Of a stretch of 48,710 nucleotides of DNA, positions 25,184 to 32,531 are shown piece after piece. Below the pieces are notes generated by a model. The model was not told where the DNA came from, made no database searches, and saw only the letters and a list, made by a program, of their open reading frames with translations. Source of the DNA: Clostridia bacterium (GTDB lineage Bacteria; Bacillota; Clostridia; Oscillospirales; Acutalibacteraceae); NCBI GenBank assembly GCA_017549565.1, contig JAFYUI010000012.1, positions 1 to 48,710 on the forward strand, written 5' to 3'. How positions within the stretch are numbered: the first letter of the stretch is position 1; every line of letters starts with the position of its first letter. The translations under genes were made by a program, and so were the position numbers.

Positions 25184-26032
25184 ATGATAATTTTAGACAA
25201 CGGCACGCTACGGGTTGAAATTGATAAAATGGGTGCGGAAATCCGCAGTGTTTTAAAGGACGGCCAAAATCGTATGTGGTCGGGTGACCCGTCATATTGG
25301 TCGGGTGTTTCGCCTGTTTTATTTCCAATTTGCAGTGGCATGCCAAATGATGAATATATCTATAACGGCAAAACCTATCAAATAGCAAAGCACGGCTTTG
25401 CTAAAAAAATGCCCTTTGAGGTTGAGGCCACCGCCGACGACACCGCAACCTTTATGTTAAAATCTAATGAAGAAACACTTAAAAATTTTCCTTGGAAATT
25501 TGAACTGCGTGTTAAATACACCCTTATTGGTGACAAAATAAAGGTTGAATATTTTGTTTTAAACAAGTCGGATGATACAATGTATTATTCTATCGGTGCA
25601 CACGAAGGTTATAACTGCCCCGAAGGCATTGAAAATTATGACATTGTCTTTGAAAAGGAAGAAGCTTTAAACACCTGTCTTTTAGACGGTGCGGTTTTAT
25701 CGGGTGAAACACAGCCGATTTTAACAAGCGGAAAAGTACTTTCTTTAAAAGAAGAATATTTTGAGGTTGATGCTTTGATTTTTAAAAATATAAAATCAAA
25801 AAAAGCAACACTTCTTAACCGCGTGACAGGGCAGGAAACTGTTGTTTCGTTCCCTGAATTTCCGTATCTTCTTTTGTGGCACCCCGTTGGCGCACCTTTT
25901 ATGTGTATCGAACCCTGGTGTGGCATTTGCTCTACCAAAGGCGACAGCATTGATATAACCGAAAAAGAAGGAATAATATCACTTGAAAGCCAAAACGAAA
26001 AAGTGCATACACATATAGTAGAGTTTAGATAA
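25184..26032 (+). CDS. Aldose 1-epimerase family protein (LacX-like mutarotase)
   Basis: A 282-residue protein of the galactose mutarotase fold, which interconverts alpha and beta sugar anomers. Seen: LRVEIDKMGAEIRSVLKDG, the LFPICS block, KHGFAKKM with the likely catalytic His, YSIGAHEGYNCP and LLWHPVGAPFMCIEPWCGI. It is closest in layout to the LacX/YihR subgroup, which lacks parts of classical GalM, so the sugar is uncertain. Single gene with its own promoter and terminator. Confidence 0.85.
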   Translation: MIILDNGTLRVEIDKMGAEIRSVLKDGQNRMWSGDPSYWSGVSPVLFPICSGMPNDEYIYNGKTYQIAKHGFAKKMPFEVEATADDTATFMLKSNEETLKNFPWKFELRVKYTLIGDKIKVEYFVLNKSDDTMYYSIGAHEGYNCPEGIENYDIVFEKEEALNTCLLDGAVLSGETQPILTSGKVLSLKEEYFEVDALIFKNIKSKKATLLNRVTGQETVVSFPEFPYLLLWHPVGAPFMCIEPWCGICSTKGDSIDITEKEGIISLESQNEKVHTHIVEFR

Positions 26033-26070
26033 AAAACAGACCTTGAGAAAAATCTCAAGGTCTGTTTTTT
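26031..26070. terminator. Terminator of the aldose epimerase gene
   Basis: Perfect 17-bp stem (core ACAGACCTTGAG / CTCAAGGTCTGT) with a six-base loop and T-run, starting just before the stop codon ends. It works in either direction and borders the hairpin array. Confidence 0.9.
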
Positions 26071-26141
26071 GTTATAAGTGTTTCACACGTTATGAATTCG
26101 GCAAGCCGAATGTTATGAACAAATTGCCTTAAAGCAATTTG
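26071..26141. repeat. Modular hairpin array, left side of the four-helix-bundle gene
   Basis: Units of a 7-mer plus a palindrome: GTTATAA + GTGTTTCACAC; GTTATGA + ATTCGGCAAGCCGAAT; GTTATGA + a stem CAAATTGC / GCAATTTG. Each palindrome differs while the 7-mer stays nearly constant. On the other side of the gene the 7-mer is inverted (TCATAAC). Confidence 0.8.
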
Positions 26142-26144
26142 CGT

Positions 26145-26498
26145 TTACAATTTTTTCTTCATTGTAGTAATAGAAGAAACTATCATTCGTCTTAATTCGA
26201 TATATTGTTTTTTAAAACAATCAAATTCTTCGACGGTCATACCGTTTGTTTCAAATAACAATTCTAACCAATAAGCGGTTTCATTACATTCTTTTAAGGC
26301 AATTTCTAATTTAGAAATGAAATCTTTAGTGCTTTGCGCATATTGTGCTTCGTAAACATTAGCACCGATTGAGGTACCCGCACGCAACAATTGGTTTGTT
26401 AGTGCAAATTCAGTATGATTACAATTTAATTTTCGGCAAAGGAAAATAATATTTTTGGCAAATTCTTTGGATTTTGCTCTTATTATGCTTTCAGACAT
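26145..26498 (-). CDS. Four-helix bundle protein (23S rRNA intervening-sequence protein family)
   Basis: A 117-residue, all-helical protein of the S23/IVP family: IIRAKSKEFAKNIIFLCRKL, then NQLLRAGTSIGANVYEAQYAQSTKDFISKLEIALKECNETAYWLELL. Members are encoded in intervening sequences of 23S rRNA, and relatives (Avd) are partners in diversity-generating retroelements. I chose the ATG after AAAGGAGA. It stands alone in an intergenic region, framed on both sides by hairpin modules with inverted 7-mers, so the whole (26071-26589) looks like one unit. Function unknown. Confidence 0.9.
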   Translation of the reverse strand: MSESIIRAKSKEFAKNIIFLCRKLNCNHTEFALTNQLLRAGTSIGANVYEAQYAQSTKDFISKLEIALKECNETAYWLELLFETNGMTVEEFDCFKKQYIELRRMIVSSITTMKKKL

Positions 26499-26517
26499 AT
26501 TTTCTCCTTTTAAAAAC

Positions 26518-26589
26518 TTTGCATAAAGCAAATCATAACTACGCAAAGCGTATCATAACTCATAACTTGCCCGTAAGGGCAATCATAAC
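26518..26589. repeat. Modular hairpin array, right side of the four-helix-bundle gene
   Basis: TTTGCATAAAGCAAA, then TCATAAC, palindrome TACGCAAAGCGTA, TCATAAC, TCATAAC, palindrome TTGCCCGTAAGGGCAA, TCATAAC. The four TCATAAC copies start at 26533, 26553, 26560 and 26583. They are the exact complement of GTTATGA on the left side. The palindromes fit between the 7-mers with at most one spare base. Confidence 0.85.
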
Positions 26590-26591
26590 TT

Positions 26592-26629
26592 AAAGATATA
26601 GATTAAGTGTCGCTTAATCTATATCTTTT
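26592..26629 (-). terminator. Terminator of secA
   Basis: AGATATAGATTAAG / CTTAATCTATATCT stem with a five-base loop and T-run. The last secA codons and its stop form one arm. Confidence 0.8.
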
Positions 26630-29340
26630 CCGCAGCAGCGTTTATATTTTTTGCCGCTTCCACATGGGCAAAGGGCGTTTTTGCCAACTGCACCCTTACC
26701 TTTAACGGTGTTGGGCTTGTTGTCTGCGCTTGATTCCTCGGCAACCTTTTCACGCTTAACCTCATCATCGCGGCGAACACGAACAGTCATAACAAGCTTT
26801 GCGGTTTGTTCGCGAATAGCGGTGGTCATTGCATCAAACATATCATAGCTGTCGTTGCGGTATTCAACAACAGGGTCGTGCTGACCATAACCACGAAGAC
26901 CTATACCTTGGCGTAATTGGTCCATAGCATCAATGTGGTCCATCCAGTTGGTATCAACCGACCTTAGCAGCATTACGCGTTCAATTTCACGCATCATATC
27001 ATTGCCAAGCTCATTTTCACGCTGTGCATAAATCTTTTCAGCACGGTCTTTAAGTAAATCGGCAATGTCACCTTTATCAAGCTTTGAAAGCTCGTTAGCG
27101 GTGTAGTTAAAGTCGTCAGGTGCAGTAAGCCAACCCATAAAGTATTCACGAAGACCCTTTAAGTCCCAATTATCAGCAATAGGGTCTGAAAGGTAAATAC
27201 TGCAATAAGAATCAACAGTGTCGCAAATCATCTTAAACACAGTGTCCTTAATGTCCTCGCCGTCGAGCACCTTGTTACGCTGGGTGTAAATAAGCTCACG
27301 CTGTTTGTTCATTACATCGTCATATTGAAGGGTGTTTTTACGGATGGCAAAGTTAATGCCTTCCTTCTTCTTTTGGGCACCCTCAATAGTTTTTGAAAGC
27401 ATACCGCTTTCAAGCGGCATATCCTCTTCCACACGCATTGTGTCCATAAGCATTGAAATTCTTTCGCCGCCGAAAAGTCGCATAAGGTCATCTTCAAGAG
27501 ATACAAAGAACTGTGTTTCACCGTTGTCACCCTGTCGACCCGCACGACCGCGCAGCTGGTTGTCAATACGGCGTGAATCGTGGCGCTCGGTACCGATAAT
27601 ACATAAACCGCCTGCCTGTCGTACTGCCTCGGCTTCGGGGGCAATTTCAGCTTTAAATTTGTTGTAATATTCAGTGTATTTTGCACGGGCAGCCAAAATG
27701 TCGGGGTCTTCGGTTTCGGCAAAGCCGGTGGCTTCAACAATCATTTCTTCGCTTAAACCATCGTGGCGAAGTGCAGATTTTGCTAAATATTCGGCATTAC
27801 CGCCAAGCATAATGTCGGTACCACGGCCCGCCATATTGGTGGCAATGGTAACGGCACCAAGTTTACCCGCTTGGGCAATAATTTCGGCTTCTTTTTCGTG
27901 GTGTTTTGCGTTTAAAACGTTGTGCTTAATACCACGCTTTTTAAGAAGTGCCGACAAAAGTTCAGACTTTTCAATGGTAATTGTACCCACAAGAACGGGC
28001 TGCCCCTTTTGGTGACATTCAATAATCTTGTCAATAACCGCCATAAACTTTGCTTTTTCGGTTTTGTAAACCACATCGTTTTGGTCAATACGGGCAATGG
28101 GCTTGTTGGTGGGAATTTCAATAACATCCAATTTATAAATTTCTTGGAATTCGGCTTCCTCGGTCATGGCAGTACCTGTCATACCCGAAAGCTTGTTATA
28201 AAGGCGGAAGAAGTTTTGAAAGGTAATAGTTGCAAGTGTTTTTGATTCTTTAGCAATCTTTACGCCTTCTTTAGCTTCAATTGCTTGGTGCAAGCCCTCG
28301 TTATAACGGCGGCCATACATTAAACGGCCGGTAAATTCGTCAACAATTATAACCTCGCCGTCTTTTACAACATAATCGACATCACGCTTCATAATACCGT
28401 GTGCACGAATTGCTTGGTTTATATGGTGGGCAATAGCGATGTTTTCGCTGTCGTTAAGGTTTTCGATGTTGAAATACTGTTCAACACGCTTAACACCGTC
28501 GGGGGTTAAAACGGCAGTCCTTGCCTTTTCATCAACTACATAGTCGCCCTCAATACCCATCTGCTCGTCCGACACCTTGTCGTCCATTTCTTTAATCTTA
28601 AACATTTTAAGTGAACGGGCAAGGCGGTTTGCGGCTTCATACAAATCGGTTGATTTATCACTTTGTCCCGAAATGATAAGGGGAGTTCTTGCTTCGTCAA
28701 CTAAAATCGAGTCAACCTCGTCGACAATAGCAAAGTTGTGTTCGCGCTGTACCTTTTGTTCTTTATAAATAACCATATTGTCACGCAAATAGTCAAAACC
28801 AAGCTCGTTATTGGTGCAATAGGTAATGTCGGCGTTATATGCTTCTTGCTTTTGCTCTTTGGTCATACCGTGGGTAACAAGACCAACAGTAAGCCCCATA
28901 AATTTATAAAGCTTGCCCATCCATTCGCTGTCACGCTTTGCAAGGTAATCGTTAACCGTTACAATGTGCACACCCTTACCCGAAAGAGCGTTAAGATATG
29001 CAGGAAGTGTTGCAACCAAGGTTTTACCTTCACCTGTTTTCATTTCGGCAATACGGCCTTGGTGCAAAATAATACCGCCGATAATCTGCACAGGGAAGTG
29101 GCGCATACCAAGTACACGGTCGCCTGCTTCTCGGCAAGCGGCAAATGCCTCGGGTAAAATGTCATCAAGAGTTTCACCCAATGTAAGTCTTTCTTTAAAT
29201 TCGTTGGTTTTTGCGCGCAGCTGTTCATCGGTTAATGACTTATATTCTTCTTCCAAAGCCAAAACCCTTGTTTGCAGCGGCATAATTCGTTTAAGTTCTT
29301 TTTGGCTGTAATTGCCAAAAAGTGCTGAAATCAAGCTCAT
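26614..29340 (-). CDS. secA: Preprotein translocase ATPase SecA
   Basis: A 908-residue motor that drives proteins through SecYEG. Walker A in [18 protein letters not shown] near residue 100; [33 protein letters not shown]; the arginine-rich helicase motif [11 protein letters not shown]; a helical scaffold; and the C-terminal zinc tail [13 protein letters not shown], which binds SecB-like partners or lipid. Full length. It runs toward oriC, against the expected fork direction, which is unusual for an essential gene. Confidence 0.98.
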   Translation of the reverse strand: MSLISALFGNYSQKELKRIMPLQTRVLALEEEYKSLTDEQLRAKTNEFKERLTLGETLDDILPEAFAACREAGDRVLGMRHFPVQIIGGIILHQGRIAEMKTGEGKTLVATLPAYLNALSGKGVHIVTVNDYLAKRDSEWMGKLYKFMGLTVGLVTHGMTKEQKQEAYNADITYCTNNELGFDYLRDNMVIYKEQKVQREHNFAIVDEVDSILVDEARTPLIISGQSDKSTDLYEAANRLARSLKMFKIKEMDDKVSDEQMGIEGDYVVDEKARTAVLTPDGVKRVEQYFNIENLNDSENIAIAHHINQAIRAHGIMKRDVDYVVKDGEVIIVDEFTGRLMYGRRYNEGLHQAIEAKEGVKIAKESKTLATITFQNFFRLYNKLSGMTGTAMTEEAEFQEIYKLDVIEIPTNKPIARIDQNDVVYKTEKAKFMAVIDKIIECHQKGQPVLVGTITIEKSELLSALLKKRGIKHNVLNAKHHEKEAEIIAQAGKLGAVTIATNMAGRGTDIMLGGNAEYLAKSALRHDGLSEEMIVEATGFAETEDPDILAARAKYTEYYNKFKAEIAPEAEAVRQAGGLCIIGTERHDSRRIDNQLRGRAGRQGDNGETQFFVSLEDDLMRLFGGERISMLMDTMRVEEDMPLESGMLSKTIEGAQKKKEGINFAIRKNTLQYDDVMNKQRELIYTQRNKVLDGEDIKDTVFKMICDTVDSYCSIYLSDPIADNWDLKGLREYFMGWLTAPDDFNYTANELSKLDKGDIADLLKDRAEKIYAQRENELGNDMMREIERVMLLRSVDTNWMDHIDAMDQLRQGIGLRGYGQHDPVVEYRNDSYDMFDAMTTAIREQTAKLVMTVRVRRDDEVKREKVAEESSADNKPNTVKGKGAVGKNALCPCGSGKKYKRCCGKDID

Positions 29341-29401
29341 TTTAATACCTCGTTGGTTAGTTTTTAAGTATTATATCAAATTAAAACTAAAAATTTTAAA
29401 A

Positions 29402-30343
29402 TTATTTGTAAATAATCTTTTTGCCCTTAATTTTAAGACCGTTTGAAACCGAAACCTTGCTGTCGGTTTTAACGAAAACTGCTTCATAGCCGTCGGTTTT
29501 ATTTATAAGAGCAAGACCTTCTTTTTCGCCCAAAAGCATACAAACGGTAGATAAAACATCACAGTCAGTGGCGTTTTCACCTAAAACAGTGACCGATGAC
29601 AAGTTATTATCAGTGGGCATACCTGTTGAAGAATTTAAAATGTGATGGTAAAGCACACCGTCTTTTTCAAAGCACTGTGGGTAAATACTGCTTGTATAAG
29701 CTGATGTGTTTTTAATTTTAATGGTCATTAAAGGATGACTTGAAAGGGGCTTTTTAATTTCATAATTATAACTTTGGCCAAAAACCTTTACATTACCATC
29801 TGTTGAAAAAACGCCGTTTTTTACACCTTTTTCTTTTAAGAAATTAACTGCCTTGTCTGTTATAAAGCCGTTTTTAATGCTTGATAAATCAATATCAGTA
29901 TCGTGAAGTGCTATGTCGTTGCCGATAAGCTCAATTCGGTCATAGCCAACATCTTCAAGTGCAATTCTTAACTCATCGGCGGTTGGAATTTTCTTTTCCT
30001 TAAAATTCCAAAGCTTAGTTACGGGGGTTAAGGTTATATCATATTTTCCACCGCTTTTTTCACAATAATAAAGTGCTTTTGTTAAAATTTCGCGTGTAGA
30101 GTCGGTTATTTCAAAAATGTCAAAATAATTCATCATTGAAATATCGCTGTCAGGTAAATGTGGAGAAAAAAGGCGTTCATATTCTTCGCACAAAGAAAAA
30201 GCACCGTTAAAAGCATCCTCATCGCAGTCGGCGGTGATAGAATAGGTGGTGTCTGAAAGTGTTTTTGTGTTTGTAATCTGCTCTTTTTTACATCCGCAGA
30301 GCAGCATTAGCGGGATGAGTGTAATAATAAATAATTTTTTCAT
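29402..30343 (-). CDS. apbE: FAD:protein FMN transferase (ApbE family lipoprotein)
   Basis: A 313-residue lipoprotein: signal MKKLFIITLIPLMLLCGC with lipobox cysteine C18. ApbE enzymes attach FMN to a threonine of flavoproteins such as RnfG and NqrC. Family marks: SLCEEYERLFSPHLPDSDISMMN, KSGGKYDITLTPVTKLW, and the Mg-binding ENATDCDVLSTVCMLLG. The usual DLGGIAKG block reads DLSSIKNGFITDKAV, a relaxed version. Own promoter upstream; no rnf genes in this window. Confidence 0.9.
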   Translation of the reverse strand: MKKLFIITLIPLMLLCGCKKEQITNTKTLSDTTYSITADCDEDAFNGAFSLCEEYERLFSPHLPDSDISMMNYFDIFEITDSTREILTKALYYCEKSGGKYDITLTPVTKLWNFKEKKIPTADELRIALEDVGYDRIELIGNDIALHDTDIDLSSIKNGFITDKAVNFLKEKGVKNGVFSTDGNVKVFGQSYNYEIKKPLSSHPLMTIKIKNTSAYTSSIYPQCFEKDGVLYHHILNSSTGMPTDNNLSSVTVLGENATDCDVLSTVCMLLGEKEGLALINKTDGYEAVFVKTDSKVSVSNGLKIKGKKIIYK

Positions 30344-30351
30344 AATATATT

Positions 30352-30380
30352 ATTATACAATGTAATTACTTCTTTGTAAA
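30352..30380 (-). promoter_or_regulatory. Promoter of apbE
   Basis: Minus-strand TTTACA (30375-30380), 17-base spacer, TATAAT (30352-30357). Confidence 0.7.
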
Positions 30381-30464
30381 CACGATTTTTAAAAATTAAA
30401 GTTTTAAAAATAAAAATAAAACCTCATTTTCGAGACATAATAGTCGTAAAGGGAGGTTTTTTCT

Positions 30465-30647
30465 ATGCAAAGTAATTCAGTTATGACATTTATGAAGGGC
30501 GTAGGCGCGGGTATGATAGCAGGTGCCGCCGCAGTTACAGTTGGTAAAATGATGATGAAGGATAATAAAAACATTGAAAAAGGCGGAGCAAAGCTTTTAA
30601 AGGCCGCAGGCGAAATGGTCGAGGGCTTTCAGACGATGTTTCATTAA
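30465..30647 (+). CDS. Small glycine/alanine-rich membrane-helix protein, unknown
   Basis: A 60-residue protein: short Met-rich N-terminus, a helix rich in Gly, Ala and Val (GVGAGMIAGAAAVTVGKMMM), then a lysine-rich amphipathic tail. ATG preceded by a strong GGGAGG. Upstream a CATAATA box resembles a sigma-G type -10, and AAAACCTC could pair with the ribosome-binding site; both are weak. Resembles small YtxH-like or spore-associated proteins only in general character. The stop codon touches the 32-bp inverted repeat. Confidence 0.6.
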   Translation: MQSNSVMTFMKGVGAGMIAGAAAVTVGKMMMKDNKNIEKGGAKLLKAAGEMVEGFQTMFH

Positions 30648-30678
30648 ATGCGTAATGCGTAATTCGTAATGCGTAATT
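30647..30678. repeat. 32-bp inverted repeat, left copy
   Basis: Built from 7-base steps (GCGTAAT, GCGTAAT, TCGTAAT, GCGTAAT). Its exact reverse complement, 32 of 32 bases, lies at 32497-32528. The two copies bracket the aconitase-X operon. Confidence 0.9.
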
Positions 30679-30700
30679 GTACAAATTATAATTTAAAAAC

Positions 30701-30730
30701 AAAAAACGCGGTATTTCTACCGCGTTTTTT
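30701..30730. terminator. Terminator of the aconitase-X operon
   Basis: AAAAAACGCGGTA / TACCGCGTTTTTT stem with a four-base loop, just past the small-subunit stop codon and inside the 32-bp repeat bracket. Confidence 0.85.
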
Positions 30731-30733
30731 AGT

Positions 30734-31180
30734 TTAATCTTCTACAACAACTGTTCCGTCTTCTTCAATGGTGATTTTCATACCATCTTTTACATAATTT
30801 ATAAATTCATCACCAAGGCAGTCGATAACCGGCATAGTAATATCCTCAACCCAAACATCCGCAAGCACAGCACCTGCCGCTGCAAGTGAATCAATGTGGT
30901 TTGCAAAAAGCATACAAGCGGGGTTTTTCTTCATAGCGCAAGCGCAGTAAAGCACCAAGCCGCCTGTGGTCGAGCCAATAGTTTGTGGTAAGCAAAGTGC
31001 CTTGTTTATAAGGGGCTTACCGTAAAGGTCGGCGTTGTTTTGGTCGCCGCATTTTACCTGCTTATCACCAAACTGTAAAGCCATTTGAAAGGATGCCAAG
31101 GTGTTAAAGCCCTCGGTTGAAACAACGGCCTCGGCGCTAACGGTACCGGGGGTAACAATTCTTCCTTTAAACTTTTTCAT
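30734..31180 (-). CDS. Aconitase X, swivelling (small) subunit (DUF126)
   Basis: A 148-residue DUF126 protein: GRIVTPGTVSAEAVVSTEGFNTL, GKPLINKALCLPQTIGSTTGG (the conserved glycine/serine loop), CMLFANHIDSLAAAGAVLADV. It forms the swivel domain that pairs with the catalytic aconitase-X subunit. Starts two bases after the large subunit stop, with GGGAGG, as the second gene of a heterodimer operon. Known members of the AcnX family dehydrate cis-3-hydroxy-L-proline (bacteria) or mevalonate 5-phosphate (archaea); the substrate here is open. Confidence 0.9.
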   Translation of the reverse strand: MKKFKGRIVTPGTVSAEAVVSTEGFNTLASFQMALQFGDKQVKCGDQNNADLYGKPLINKALCLPQTIGSTTGGLVLYCACAMKKNPACMLFANHIDSLAAAGAVLADVWVEDITMPVIDCLGDEFINYVKDGMKITIEEDGTVVVED

Positions 31181-31182
31181 TT

Positions 31183-32457
31183 TTATTTACCTCCCTTTGT
31201 GATAGCGGTTAAAATTTCATCATCGGTGTAATAGCGCGCACTGGTATAGGTGCGAAGCTTGTTTGATGAGGTTATAACAGGCATTGTTTTGCAAAGCGGG
31301 TTGTTCATATACATAAGTGGGCAAATGTAAGAAGTAATAACACCTGTGGCTTTAAGGCGGGCAGCATATTCGGTTTTGTTAAATGCCTCTAAAACCTTGG
31401 GGGCTGCGGTGAAAACGGTGGGAATAAGCACCTTTTTGTTGCCGTTTTCTTTTAATGCTGCTTCAACCTTGTCGGTCCAGGTTTTAAGCTGCTCCAAGCT
31501 CATATGTGGGCAACCCATAAAGCAAAGCTTTGGCTTTGCATCGGGGTTTTTCCACATTACAGGGTAATTTGCTTTTACTCTTTCAAGCTCGGCATCGTCG
31601 ATGATATATTCCTTTGCACCTTCTACAATAAGGTCTTTTCCGCTTTCCTTTGCTTCGGGTGTAAGGTTTTCAATGTGGTAAAGGCCAACTGCACCGTTTG
31701 AAGCGGTAGCGGCACCAAAATCTTTAAGATATGTACAAGCCGCATCGTTAAGCTCGGTACCAAGCCATTTGTCAAGACCAACAACATAAGGCACATCTTC
31801 CATAACTTTCATACCAATGGCCGAGCCAAGAAGCTGTGCTTCGGGCTTTTTGGTGGTTTCAATTTTTACAACCCAAGTGGCTTTACGGCCCTCATCGGTC
31901 AAAAGTCCAAAATAAGGCACATAACCAACGATAGAACCCATAATGTCTAAAATACCGCTGTTACGGTTGCAACGAGCACCTAAAACCGAGTTTGCATAAA
32001 CAACGGCAGAAGATTCAGCCCAGCTTAAAACATCGCCCTTTTTGGGTTTGTTGCCAACTTCATCCATATAGCAAGCGCAGGTGAAAGCATTTTCATCAAT
32101 AAGACCAAGTTTGTGAAGTTGCTTTTCATAAAAATCTTGCTTGGTGTACATAAAATTCTTAAAAACAAACTTTTGCAAAAAGCTTGCGGGCACATTGCTG
32201 TCAAGCGGGCGTGGGTCAACCGAAAACTTTTGGCCGGATGCCACATCAGCGTCCAAAATTTGTTGCATTAAGTCATAAACGGGTGACATAACCTTTAAAC
32301 CAAACGAGGTTACAAGGTGGTTATATTTTGATGTAATGGGAACAAGCTTTTCGGCTTCAAAAGCATCACCGTACATAACAAGGGTCTTCATAACCTTTGC
32401 CATGGTTTCGCCCTTTTCGCCGTTTAAAATCGCCTGTTGTTCAGCAGTAAGTATCAT
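31183..32457 (-). CDS. Aconitase X, catalytic (large) subunit (DUF521)
   Basis: A 424-residue Fe-S hydro-lyase. Family marks: ILTAEQQAILNGEKGETMAKVM, LVPITSKYNHLV, CACYMDEVGNKPKKGDVLSWAESSAVVYANSVLGARCNRN, and GYVPYFGLLTDEGRKA. Candidate cluster cysteines lie in the CAC segment, the CFMGCPHMS segment and the ICPLMYMNNPL segment near the C-terminus. ATG chosen after AAAGGAGA; a TTG upstream overlaps that site. It forms the enzyme with the small subunit downstream. The reductase gene upstream may share the pathway. Confidence 0.9.
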   Translation of the reverse strand: MILTAEQQAILNGEKGETMAKVMKTLVMYGDAFEAEKLVPITSKYNHLVTSFGLKVMSPVYDLMQQILDADVASGQKFSVDPRPLDSNVPASFLQKFVFKNFMYTKQDFYEKQLHKLGLIDENAFTCACYMDEVGNKPKKGDVLSWAESSAVVYANSVLGARCNRNSGILDIMGSIVGYVPYFGLLTDEGRKATWVVKIETTKKPEAQLLGSAIGMKVMEDVPYVVGLDKWLGTELNDAACTYLKDFGAATASNGAVGLYHIENLTPEAKESGKDLIVEGAKEYIIDDAELERVKANYPVMWKNPDAKPKLCFMGCPHMSLEQLKTWTDKVEAALKENGNKKVLIPTVFTAAPKVLEAFNKTEYAARLKATGVITSYICPLMYMNNPLCKTMPVITSSNKLRTYTSARYYTDDEILTAITKGGK

Positions 32458-32496
32458 AGGATTTTCTCCTTTCAAGATTTAGTTAAGTTATTATAT

Positions 32497-32528
32497 AATT
32501 ACGCATTACGAATTACGCATTACGCATT
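32497..32528. repeat. 32-bp inverted repeat, right copy
   Basis: Exact reverse complement of 30647-30678. It lies between the reductase stop codon (3 bases away) and the aconitase-X ribosome-binding site, so it is probably within or just ahead of the transcript. Confidence 0.9.
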
Positions 32529-32531
32529 ATA

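Noticed and set aside
26518-26589. CRISPR-like array
   Set aside because: The constant unit is only 7 bases, the intervals are palindromes of 13-16 bases, and there are no cas genes.
28738-29157. 139-residue plus-strand open frame
   Set aside because: Antisense to the conserved SecA motor region; no independent features.
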